Made by a program: the position numbers and the translations under genes. Under the pieces are notes generated by a model. It did not search any database. It was not told where the DNA came from and worked only from the letters and a program-made list of their open reading frames with translations. Below are positions 1 to 8,297 of a stretch of DNA of 8,351 nt, one piece after another. Source of the DNA: Alphaproteobacteria bacterium (GTDB lineage: Bacteria; Pseudomonadota; Alphaproteobacteria; UBA8366); the NCBI GenBank assembly GCA_018665505.1, contig JABJCS010000751.1, positions 1-8,351 of the forward strand. Direction: 5' to 3'. The stretch's first letter is position 1. The number at the start of each line of letters is the position of its first letter.

Positions 1-141
1 GAAACCGCTTGATGCATGTGCCAAGGCGAAGCGCCGGTCGTGAGGAAGGGCTTCGCCCGCGATAAGATCGACGGTGACGAGCGGCTCCCCGCTCATACCC
101 TTCACGGGATAGTAGCGAATGTCGGAAAGCGTGATGGTCAT
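1..141 (-). CDS. MOSC N-terminal beta-barrel domain protein (partial, N-terminus only)
   Basis: The minus strand from 141 to the window edge is an open frame of 47 codons with no stop. It starts MTITLSDIRYYPVKGMSGEP and continues with a segment containing LPHDRRFAL. The pattern 'I..YPVKG..G', then 'V......L..DR.FA', is the signature start of MOSC_N proteins (YcbX / mARC-like). These bind a molybdenum cofactor through the following MOSC domain and reduce N-hydroxylated compounds or transfer sulfur. Only the N-terminal barrel is visible, so the MOSC domain and its key Cys lie off the left edge. A weak GAGCGGA ribosome site precedes the ATG. The oxyR stop lies 49 bp upstream on the same strand with no terminator-like hairpin between, so co-transcription with oxyR is plausible. 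The family call is from recalled motif; substrate unknown. Confidence 0.75.
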   Translation of the reverse strand, partial: MTITLSDIRYYPVKGMSGEPLVTVDLIAGEALPHDRRFALAHASSGF

Positions 142-190
142 TCCGCTCAGGCTAACAGCGCGGTGTGACGGCGGAAAGGGAAGTGGACCG

Positions 191-1105
191 CTAACGCCGC
201 TGGGGAACCACAGTATCGGGAACGATCGCGGCGATGATGTCCGCGAGCCTTTCGATCAGCGCCATCCGCGAGAACGATTTCCGAAACGCCAATTGCACCC
301 CGCGTCGTGCCGCGCCGGAAGTCTCTTTGCGGACCACGATGCCAGCATCCGTGACCCAGGGGCCTGACAGGCTCATTGCCGGTACCAGAGTCACCCCGAA
401 CCCACCGCCGACCAGTGCTAGAATTGTCGTCAAACTGGTCTCCTCGGTGCTGATAAGCGCCGGATCGCCCTTGGATGCCGAGTAGAACGAGAGAACTTGA
501 TCCCTAAGGCAATTCCCCTCCGAGAGCAGAAGCAACCGCTCGCCAGCCAGGTCGCCGAGATCGATATCTTCTTCGCGGCTCAATGCATGGCCGTTCGGTA
601 AGGCGATCCAGAAGGGTTCGTCATAGAGGGGAATCGACGTTAATTGCGGCGCTTCGGGCTCCGTCGCGATGATCGCGGCGTCGAGGCTTCCGTAAACCAG
701 CTCTTCTTCTATTTCCTTGGTGAAGCGCTCGAAGAGCTTGGGTTCGACCGCCGGTAGCGCATGGGCCAGTGCTGGAACCAGGATCGGCATCAGATAGGGC
801 GCGATGGTCGGGATAGTGCCGAGGCGCAGCGAGCCCGACAGTGGGTCCGTCATCGCCGTTGCCAGTTCCTCGATTGAACGAGCGTCCGCCAGCAACGTTT
901 TTGCCCGTTCGATGATGCGTTCGCCAGCGGGCGTGGCGCGAACTGATCGTTTTGTGCGCTCGAAAATCTCGATCCCAAGATGCTCTTCCAGCTTGCGGAC
1001 CTGACCGCTCAAGGTCGGCTGGCTGACGTTGCAGGCGTTTGCGGCTTTGCCGAAATGCCGGTGTTCGTCGACGGCGACAACATATTCGAAGTCTCGCAGG
1101 TTCAT
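191..1105 (-). CDS. oxyR: LysR-family hydrogen peroxide sensor OxyR, lacking the canonical resolving cysteine
   Basis: This is a 304-residue LysR-type regulator of normal OxyR length. The N-terminal winged helix-turn-helix spans about residues 1-60 (MNLRDFEYVVAVDEHRHFGK, then SQPTLSGQVRKLE), very close to E. coli OxyR. The effector domain follows from about residue 90, including GTIPTIAPYLMP with the conserved Thr100. The redox loop reads GNCLRDQVLSFYSAS: the peroxidatic Cys sits at position 199 in E. coli numbering, with Arg201 and Asp202 kept. Position 208, the resolving Cys of E. coli, is Tyr, and the adjacent His198 is Asn. The only other cysteine is Cys25 in the DNA-binding domain. Divergence from katG and an OxyR-type operator between them support OxyR over another LysR regulator. 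The start is set by the conserved MN(L/I)RD(F/L)EY opening. No Shine-Dalgarno sequence is visible before it. Confidence 0.95.
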   Translation of the reverse strand: MNLRDFEYVVAVDEHRHFGKAANACNVSQPTLSGQVRKLEEHLGIEIFERTKRSVRATPAGERIIERAKTLLADARSIEELATAMTDPLSGSLRLGTIPTIAPYLMPILVPALAHALPAVEPKLFERFTKEIEEELVYGSLDAAIIATEPEAPQLTSIPLYDEPFWIALPNGHALSREEDIDLGDLAGERLLLLSEGNCLRDQVLSFYSASKGDPALISTEETSLTTILALVGGGFGVTLVPAMSLSGPWVTDAGIVVRKETSGAARRGVQLAFRKSFSRMALIERLADIIAAIVPDTVVPQRR

Positions 1106-1111
1106 TTAATA

Positions 1112-3431
<2,320 letters not shown>

Positions 3432-3468
3432 ACCTCGACCGATCTCGGCGGCGACGCTACCGGAAGAC

Positions 3469-3501
3469 ACTTAGGGCGGGCCTATCAGGTCCGCCCTAAG
3501 T
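3469..3501. terminator. Strong hairpin terminator, probably bidirectional
   Basis: Two 14-base arms (3469-3482 and 3488-3501) pair along their whole length with one G-U pair around a 5-base loop, TATCA. The core is TTAGGGCGG with CCGCCCTAA. The hairpin begins 37 bp after the katG stop. On the minus strand the TAA of the 47-codon ORF (3501-3503) abuts the other arm. U-runs are short on both sides (TTATT on the plus strand), so termination may be only partly intrinsic. The position between convergent genes suggests one hairpin serving both. Confidence 0.8.
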
Positions 3502-3644
3502 TATTCGGCGGCCAATGATGCTTGGTTGCCGATTGTGATCAGATAGTCGACGCATTCGTCCGCGCTGTGGACGTCGGCAAATTTCGCGTCGATATCATAG
3601 AGGTTCCACGCAACGGCGCTGGTTTGGCAACGCAACAACCGCAT
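3501..3644 (-). CDS. Possible small protein of 47 residues, unknown function
   Basis: This minus-strand ORF starts at an ATG and reads MRLLRCQTSAVAWNLYDIDA, then a segment ending DYLITIGNQASLAAE. I do not recognise a family. Support: the composition is protein-like, third codon positions are mostly G or C, and the stop touches the terminator hairpin. It lies about 95 bp downstream of the zinc-ribbon gene on the same strand. The frame stays open upstream of the ATG to about 3853 with sensible-looking residues (ALYISQTRSFTNSTKFRSAA directly before the Met) but no ATG or GTG. The real protein may therefore begin earlier with a rare start, or may have lost its 5' end. No ribosome site is seen before the ATG. 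A 78-codon ORF in another frame overlaps it (3595-3831) and looks like a shadow. Confidence 0.4.
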   Translation of the reverse strand: MRLLRCQTSAVAWNLYDIDAKFADVHSADECVDYLITIGNQASLAAE

Positions 3645-3739
3645 GGCGGCGCTGCGGAACTTTGTGGAGTTTGTGAAAGAACGGGTCTGAGAAATATACA
3701 GCGCTAGACCAATCTGGGACCCACTTGCCCCAAAGTCTT

Positions 3740-3952
3740 TCAGGGGAGTCTTCGGCGCGCCGGTCCCAGATGATGCACGGCGTTCCAGACACGGTGAATT
3801 TCGCCTCGCAATGGATTCTCTCGAAGATCAATTTCGCCGCCGCATGCGGTACAGAGGATAGAGGCCTGTTCCCTTAACCAATCAATGTCCTTGCGCTCAA
3901 CACCGTCACACGCTGAGCAGGGGACGGCGAAATTAGTGTTGTCGGATTGCAT
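3740..3952 (-). CDS. Small zinc-ribbon protein, 70 residues
   Basis: The protein carries two CxxC knuckles: CSAC at residues 12-15 and CTAC at 34-37, separated by 18 residues (GVERKDIDWLREQASIL). This is the layout of a small treble-clef or zinc-ribbon fold binding one zinc ion. The second knuckle is followed by GGEIDLRENPLRGEIHRVWN and a basic tail ending ARRRLP. Similar short proteins of this kind (C..C, 'WL', C..C, 'G.IDL') are common uncharacterised genes in alphaproteobacteria, from memory. The ATG at 3952 has a good GGAG seven bases upstream. It lies 102 bp downstream of the kinase-BON gene on the same strand. Specific function is unknown; nucleic-acid or protein binding is a guess. Confidence 0.7.
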   Translation of the reverse strand: MQSDNTNFAVPCSACDGVERKDIDWLREQASILCTACGGEIDLRENPLRGEIHRVWNAVHHLGPARRRLP

Positions 3953-4054
3953 TGCTTCGCTCCGTCGCTAGGTTTGAGATCGATCCTTGGGAGAGTGATC
4001 CTCCCCGCGAACTCTGTCTGTTGCCAATCGATGCATTCAAAGATCGTCAGCGGC

Positions 4055-4882
4055 TCAAACGCCCGATCGCATGGTTATGGCGTAAACTTTGTTGTCGACC
4101 CTTTTGACGCCCTCGAGTGCCGCGATCCGTTCGGTGACATCACCAAGATTCCGCGTCTCGCTAACCACGCCGTCAATAGTTACTTCTCCGTGCGAGACGC
4201 TGACGTTGAGACCGCTGCCGAAGGGCGTGTCCGGCGCTTGTGCGTCCAGCAGTTGCCGCACGCTGGCTTCGAGCGATTTATCGGCGAGGACCGTCATGGA
4301 CGTCTCCGTCTCATCGTAGTCGCCGCTTCTGGCCAAATCCTGCAATTGATCGATACATAATTTCACCGAAATACACCCGGTGTTCAGCGAGATATCGTAG
4401 TTCTCGGCGTTGCGCCAATCACTGCCGAACTGGCGTTCCACGGTGCGGCTATGGGCATCGTCGCTCCGTTCGATCTCCCGGCGTACGACGGCGGTATCGG
4501 CGATGTCCAAGCGTTGCTTCATCTCGGCAATGCGCTTTGGCATCGGCGCGCAAATCCGAACGCACATCACATGCGGGATTTCCTGCAATAATTGCGCGGC
4601 GCCCCAACCGCGAATGAGCACATTCCCCTTGGCCGCCAATTGCAGAACCTCATCGGCGGTGTAGCGTGACATTCGGTCGGCGTCGATTTGCCAACGCTCC
4701 CAAAGCGATGAACGCCCCTCTAGAAATCTGTGAACGGCGCTTTCGCCCACCTGCATTCGTTCGGCCACATGATGCTCGACGAGCTCGTGATGGACGACAT
4801 TAATGCCGAGAGCGTCCGCGAGGCCGGCGGCGACGTCTTTTCCAAGCGATCCCATTTCACGGGTCATGGCGATAACGGTCAT
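4055..4882 (-). CDS. Cytidylate-kinase-like protein fused to a C-terminal BON domain
   Basis: The 275-residue protein has two parts. Residues 1 to about 185 match the cytidylate-kinase-like family (Cytidylate_kin2 type). They include a P-loop-like MTREMGSLGKDVAAGLADAL (residues 6-25; G11, G14, K15), a GWG motif at 92-94, the RSDDAHSR segment at 139-146, FGSDW at 152-156 and YDISLNT at 162-168. The usual GxxGxGK(S/T) Walker A is degenerate, as is normal in this branch, so true CMP kinase activity is not certain. Residues about 198-270 form a BON domain with the conserved glycines (HGEVTIDGVV, G232 and G238) and ending VKRVDNKVYAI. BON domains usually bind membranes or ligands. No signal peptide is present. 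An AAGGAG seven bases before the ATG at 4882 sets this start; the frame also runs open back to 4957. It probably heads an operon with the zinc-ribbon gene. Confidence 0.82.
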   Translation of the reverse strand: MTVIAMTREMGSLGKDVAAGLADALGINVVHHELVEHHVAERMQVGESAVHRFLEGRSSLWERWQIDADRMSRYTADEVLQLAAKGNVLIRGWGAAQLLQEIPHVMCVRICAPMPKRIAEMKQRLDIADTAVVRREIERSDDAHSRTVERQFGSDWRNAENYDISLNTGCISVKLCIDQLQDLARSGDYDETETSMTVLADKSLEASVRQLLDAQAPDTPFGSGLNVSVSHGEVTIDGVVSETRNLGDVTERIAALEGVKRVDNKVYAITMRSGV

Positions 4883-5332
4883 GGCGGTTCTCCTTTCAAT
4901 CGGAAAGCGCCCGGCCAGCTTATCGCGCAAAGCTGCGCAACAAGCATCAGAGCGCAACGTTAGGAGAGTTTGCGGTAAAAGAGAAAATGATTCAATAAAT
5001 AACGTATATATATCAATATGTTATAGAATACACGCCGTCTTGCATACGGCACGTATTTATAGTCGACCGTATTGGTTTTTGGTTTTAAAGCGAGTCAAAT
5101 TAGATGTCTTCCACGATCTCAGTTCGTGAGGTTCGGTGGCGTCATTTTCTTAACCTCCACTATGAATGCAATTATCGGATTCGCGCGGGATCGATTTTCC
5201 GGCTTCTCATACCTCACTCGATCCAGTGAAAGTTTAAGGCTGAAAAATTTACGTTTCTATCTATGAATGCGAGGCGACTTCGGGGTACCGTTATCGTTTG
5301 CGCCAGAATGCCGCGCTTCCGCTTTTGGTGAT
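4883..5332. other. Gene-poor, AT-rich intergenic region
   Basis: About 450 bp lie between the kinase-BON start and the end of the SDR gene, both on the minus strand. No convincing gene was seen. The stretch 4980-5060 is markedly AT-rich with an alternating TATATATA run (about 5005-5012) and probably holds the kinase promoter. I could not fix a convincing -35/-10 pair. A short hairpin, GCCGT (5034-5038) with ACGGC (5046-5050), lies beside it. On the minus strand a good GGAGG (5154-5158) precedes an ATG eight bases later that opens only an 8-codon ORF, MTPPNLTN (5119-5145). No terminator for the SDR gene was found. Confidence 0.6.
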
Positions 5333-6148
5333 TTAACCCTTTGTTTCCGACCGTGGTCTCCCGCCACCCTCTTCGACGGAGACGAAGGCGCCGCCTTGGT
5401 ATATCTCATCCGGGGAGTCGGGCGCGGCCGACGGTTCCTTTGCCAAGACCGCATCGGCGAAGTCCTCGCTACGATCCTGCGGGATGTAGCCATGCTTCTC
5501 CGCATTCGCGTTGTCCCACCATCCGCTTTGGTTGTCGGAAGCACCGTAGAATATCTCGAACCGGATGTCCGGATGGTCCAGTCCGATGCCACAAAGCTGG
5601 GCGAGATCGCGCGGACTGATCCAGATTGCCAAGCGGCGCTTGTCGACCGGTTCCACCCCGACATTACCGATGCGTAGATTGACCACTTCGAGCCCGTATT
5701 TGTCCGCATACAGGCTGCCCATCGCTTCGCCGAAGACTTTGGAGACGCCGTAGCGGCTGTCCGGTTTCGGATAGACAGTGTGGTCGATAGTCTGGTCGCG
5801 ACGATAGAATCCGACCGCATGGTTGGAGCTCGCCCAGACGACCCGCTTGACGCCGCACAGCCGGGCCGCCTCGTAGACGTTGCGCATGCCGATGATGTTG
5901 GCGTCGAGAATATCTTCCCAGACACCTTCGCTGGAATGACCACCGAAATGGAGAATGCCATCGACGCCATCGACCGCTGCGCACACTGCATCGAGGTCGG
6001 CGAGGTCCGCCGAGACGAAACTCTCGCCCTTCCTAAGATCGCTGATCGGCTCGCGGTCCGACAGGCGCAACGCATACCGACCGTTCAATTCCGGTCTGAG
6101 ATACGTCCCGATGCCGCCCGCCGCGCCGGTCATGAGGATTGTTTTCAT
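5333..6148 (-). CDS. NAD-dependent epimerase/dehydrogenase, uronate dehydrogenase-like
   Basis: This is a 271-residue extended short-chain dehydrogenase. The Rossmann NAD motif is at residues 8-14 (G8xxG11xxG14 in MTGAAGGIGTYL). Later landmarks are SADLAD (46-51), HFGG (67-70), ASSNHAVGFY (106-115), the catalytic YGVSK (Tyr133, Lys137), RIG (159-161), SGWWDN (208-213) and YQGGAFV (250-256). This series matches my recollection of bacterial uronate dehydrogenases such as the Agrobacterium enzyme (SSNH, YGVSK, GWWDN, FQGGTFV). Those oxidise galacturonate or glucuronate to the aldarate lactone (EC 1.1.1.203) in the cytoplasm. The final 15 residues are a Gly/Arg/Glu-rich tail that appears extra. 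An AAGGA eight bases before the ATG supports the start. No other uronate-pathway gene is in the window, so the substrate is inferred. A related sugar-epimerase role is possible. Confidence 0.8.
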   Translation of the reverse strand: MKTILMTGAAGGIGTYLRPELNGRYALRLSDREPISDLRKGESFVSADLADLDAVCAAVDGVDGILHFGGHSSEGVWEDILDANIIGMRNVYEAARLCGVKRVVWASSNHAVGFYRRDQTIDHTVYPKPDSRYGVSKVFGEAMGSLYADKYGLEVVNLRIGNVGVEPVDKRRLAIWISPRDLAQLCGIGLDHPDIRFEIFYGASDNQSGWWDNANAEKHGYIPQDRSEDFADAVLAKEPSAAPDSPDEIYQGGAFVSVEEGGGRPRSETKG

Positions 6149-6413
6149 GTTGGGAGTCCTTAGTTATGGCAATTCCACAATAGGTGAGAGATTTATCACG
6201 GGCCGATTGGGAGGGGTAGGGATCGAAAGATAACCTTATGTGATAGGTCTTCGTCCCCGAATCTCGACCAGAACGCCGGCTTTTCCGCTGTCATGGATTC
6301 AGCCAAAAATTTCTCTGATCGGACGTGGTCATATAGCCAAGCTCTGGTAGCTTATTAGTGCGACACTATAAGAATTTTGATAGTTAATCTGATTCGTTAG
6401 GAACCGTTAAATT
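6149..6413. promoter_or_regulatory. Divergent promoter region between the SDR and hydrolase genes
   Basis: These 265 bp separate two divergent genes, so promoters for both should lie here. No ORF was found. For the hydrolase, TATAAG at 6367-6372 is a good -10 candidate, but the hexamer 17 bases upstream (CTGGTA, 6344-6349) matches TTGACA in only three positions. The palindromic element at 6351-6372 is listed separately. I saw no clear promoter for the SDR gene. Confidence 0.45.
6351..6372. promoter_or_regulatory. Operator-like inverted repeat upstream of the hydrolase gene
   Basis: TAGTG and CACTA flank a CGA spacer. Beyond one unpaired T on the left, CTTA and TAAG extend the symmetry, giving a nine-pair dyad with a single bulge. 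It overlaps the TATAAG -10 candidate and lies 41 bp before the hydrolase ATG, where a repressor could block transcription. No cognate regulator gene is nearby, and the site could be chance in AT-rich DNA. Confidence 0.4.
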
Positions 6414-7232
6414 ATGACCTCGTTCGACTTCTCTTACGTAGATTCATTGCCAACCGAGCGTGTCGGATTGGCGCGCATGACGATTTCTCCCGTCTCGGAA
6501 AGCGAGGGCAAGCCTGCAATAATATTCGTCCATGGCAATATGCAAGGAGCGTGGATTTATTCGAATTGGCTCAGAGTGCTCCATGAAGCTGGTATCGCAG
6601 CTATTGCGGTAGACGTGCGTGGGCATGGTGGCTTACCGACAGAAGACCTGCTTACCGCGGGCCTAAGCGATTATGGGGATGACGTCGCTAATGTCGCGCG
6701 AACGTTCAAGCAGGCACCTGTCCTCGCCGGGCATAGCATGGGGGGTATGATGGTTGGGATAGGTGCCTCTCGCTCCGACGTATCCGGCTTGATTTTGTTG
6801 ACGCCGTCGCCGCCAGCGAATCTGCCTGGTGCTCAGCCTGTGCCTCCTGTTGACGAGACCCGACCGCTCCCTCCCGCCGACGAAGAAACCGTTCGTCAAA
6901 AGTATCTACCGAACCACACGGGACACGACATTTCTCCAATGCTAGAGCGTCAGTGTCCGGAAAGCTTTGTAGCGATCAACGATCGTTATAAGCTCCGCGT
7001 TGCTGTTGATATCGATAAGATAAATTGCCCGGCGCTTTGTATCGTGGCTGGACGCGATTGGCCAATTACGCATCCGCCAGGGCAGGATGCCGCGGTCGGT
7101 GATTTCTACGGGGCGGAGAATATCAACCTACCTGAGGCCGCTCATAACCTAATGCTAGATGTTGATTGGCATCCAGGTATTAAGGTCATCATTGAGTGGT
7201 ATAACAGAGCGGTTGTCGACACGAGCGGTTAA
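6414..7232 (+). CDS. Alpha/beta-hydrolase fold esterase-like enzyme
   Basis: The 272-residue protein has the alpha/beta-hydrolase core. The oxyanion HG is at 40-41 (IIFVHGNMQGAW), DVRGHG at 67-72, and the nucleophile elbow GHSMGG has Ser108. The likely acid is Asp215 (VAGRDWPI) and the base His244 (PEAAHNLML). All three catalytic residues are in the expected order and spacing. A proline-rich stretch (residues 131-154, PSPPANLPGAQPVPP onward) sits where the cap domain begins. No signal peptide is visible, so it is probably cytoplasmic. The likely ribosome site, AGGA at 6399-6402, is 11 bases from the ATG, which is long. The gene looks less GC-rich than katG by eye, a possible sign of separate origin. 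Substrate cannot be told; carboxylesterase, lactonase or C-C hydrolase are all possible. Confidence 0.88.
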   Translation: MTSFDFSYVDSLPTERVGLARMTISPVSESEGKPAIIFVHGNMQGAWIYSNWLRVLHEAGIAAIAVDVRGHGGLPTEDLLTAGLSDYGDDVANVARTFKQAPVLAGHSMGGMMVGIGASRSDVSGLILLTPSPPANLPGAQPVPPVDETRPLPPADEETVRQKYLPNHTGHDISPMLERQCPESFVAINDRYKLRVAVDIDKINCPALCIVAGRDWPITHPPGQDAAVGDFYGAENINLPEAAHNLMLDVDWHPGIKVIIEWYNRAVVDTSG

Positions 7233-7271
7233 CTTGAAACGAATCTAGATGCATCGCTATCGGCTGTGATC

Positions 7272-8291
7272 TCAACCACCGTAAGCCGTGCCGTCGGGTG
7301 CAATTCTAATCGCTTTAAAGAACTGTTTCGCGTTCTTGACCCGATCCCCCAGATTGGAACGCTTCATCTGCCAGACGATTTGTCCCCGGGCCGTGATTTC
7401 GACCAGACGGGTGGCGCTGGCAATCAAGATGTTGCCATTCGGCAGTCGGTTGGCATCGCGGATGTGATAGACGTTACTCGGCCTCCAAAATCGCTTCTGG
7501 AAGCTGATGCTCTCACCCGACGGATCGGTTTCAATAAGCAAACCTCCGACACCCGCATGGGGAATTAACAGATTTCCGTTGGCTTGGATTTCAGGGTCAT
7601 GGGGGGCCACTAGCTTGAAATTCTTAGCGTGCCTCTTACGGTCCTTTTCGTTAATCTTGGATCCCGGCAGCGGCAGCTTAACCTCTCGAACGACATTGCC
7701 GGAAGGATCTACCTCGGCGAAAATATCGAAGTTACGCAGGCTAATCCATGTATTGCCATTCGGCATTCGCGTCGCGGCGTTGACGTGTATCCAGCCCTGG
7801 TCCTCTATACTGCCATAGGGGTTACGGTTGTATTGCTCCATCGCATTCCATGACCACACGGTCTTTCCGTCCGAGTTCACTTCTCGGAGATGGTCCTCAC
7901 CCTTTTCGACCCAACCGCGAGCGTAGAGCGTGTTACCGTTTTTAAGGCGGTCGACGTCATGGCTGGCCTTGTCGTCCATGTGTTTCCAGACCACTTCGCC
8001 CGCGGAATTGACTTCATAGATGCCATTTCGACTGGCGACATAGAGCGTGTTGCCGTTTGCCAACCGCGTCACATCCATGGGCTCCAGAGGGCTGTATTCG
8101 GTTTTGCACTTACCTTCGCGGCATCTAACAATGTTGCCGCTGCCAGGGTCATGCTGCCAAACGACTTTGCCGTTCATATCAATCTCGGAAATTTTAGGAG
8201 TCGCGGCGTTGTCAGCGAATAGTGTCGTACCTCCAAAGGCGCAGGACGAGCTGTATTTTTCGATGATGTATTCGCCGTCGCTTCCGTTCAC
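7272..8291 (-). CDS. Arylsulfotransferase (ASST)-like six-bladed beta-propeller protein; start doubtful
   Basis: The 339-residue ORF consists of six repeats. Each has a form of 'NGN(T/L/I)L(Y/I)', a short loop, then '(E)(V/I)...G.VVW'. The first blade is GGTTLFADN with DMNGKVVWQHD (20-48). The others begin at LANGNTLY (77-84), LKNGNTLY (116-123), MPNGNTWI (176-183), QANGNLLI (236-243) and LPNGNILI (283-290). The final IAPDGTAYGG could complete the ring. Before several blades stand histidines: SHDVDR, WIHVNAATR, PHDPEIQ and YHIRDANR. Catalytic histidines of aryl-sulfate sulfotransferases occur at such positions. Those enzymes move sulfate between phenols in the periplasm, so a signal peptide is expected but none is present. 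The GTG start has no ribosome site and follows an in-frame TAA by 6 bases, so the 5' end may be broken. It converges with the hydrolase across 39 bp. Pyrroloquinoline-quinone-like or other propeller roles cannot be excluded. Confidence 0.7.
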   Translation of the reverse strand: MNGSDGEYIIEKYSSSCAFGGTTLFADNAATPKISEIDMNGKVVWQHDPGSGNIVRCREGKCKTEYSPLEPMDVTRLANGNTLYVASRNGIYEVNSAGEVVWKHMDDKASHDVDRLKNGNTLYARGWVEKGEDHLREVNSDGKTVWSWNAMEQYNRNPYGSIEDQGWIHVNAATRMPNGNTWISLRNFDIFAEVDPSGNVVREVKLPLPGSKINEKDRKRHAKNFKLVAPHDPEIQANGNLLIPHAGVGGLLIETDPSGESISFQKRFWRPSNVYHIRDANRLPNGNILIASATRLVEITARGQIVWQMKRSNLGDRVKNAKQFFKAIRIAPDGTAYGG

Positions 8292-8297
8292 GTCGAG

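Noticed and set aside
3595..3831. 78-codon minus-strand ORF overlapping the zinc-ribbon gene and the small ORF
   Set aside because: No recognisable motif, and its 5' part overlaps a well-supported zinc-ribbon gene in another frame. It stays a weaker alternative to the 47-codon ORF.
5034..5050. Small hairpin GCCGT/ACGGC with a 7-base loop
   Set aside because: Only five pairs and no U-tract; too weak to call a terminator or regulatory RNA.
5212..5229. Short dyad CACT/AGTG downstream of the SDR gene as a possible terminator
   Set aside because: The stem is too short, and it is more than 100 bp from the stop codon.
5072..5266. 64-codon plus-strand ORF in the AT-rich gap
   Set aside because: No ribosome site, no recognisable motif and atypical composition; probably chance.
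5257..6075. 272-codon minus-strand ORF overlapping the SDR gene in another frame
   Set aside because: Low-complexity Arg/Ser/Thr-rich translation typical of a frame-shifted shadow; the SDR frame has all catalytic motifs.
7233..7271. Search for a terminator between the convergent hydrolase and propeller genes
   Set aside because: The 39-bp gap shows no stable inverted repeat.
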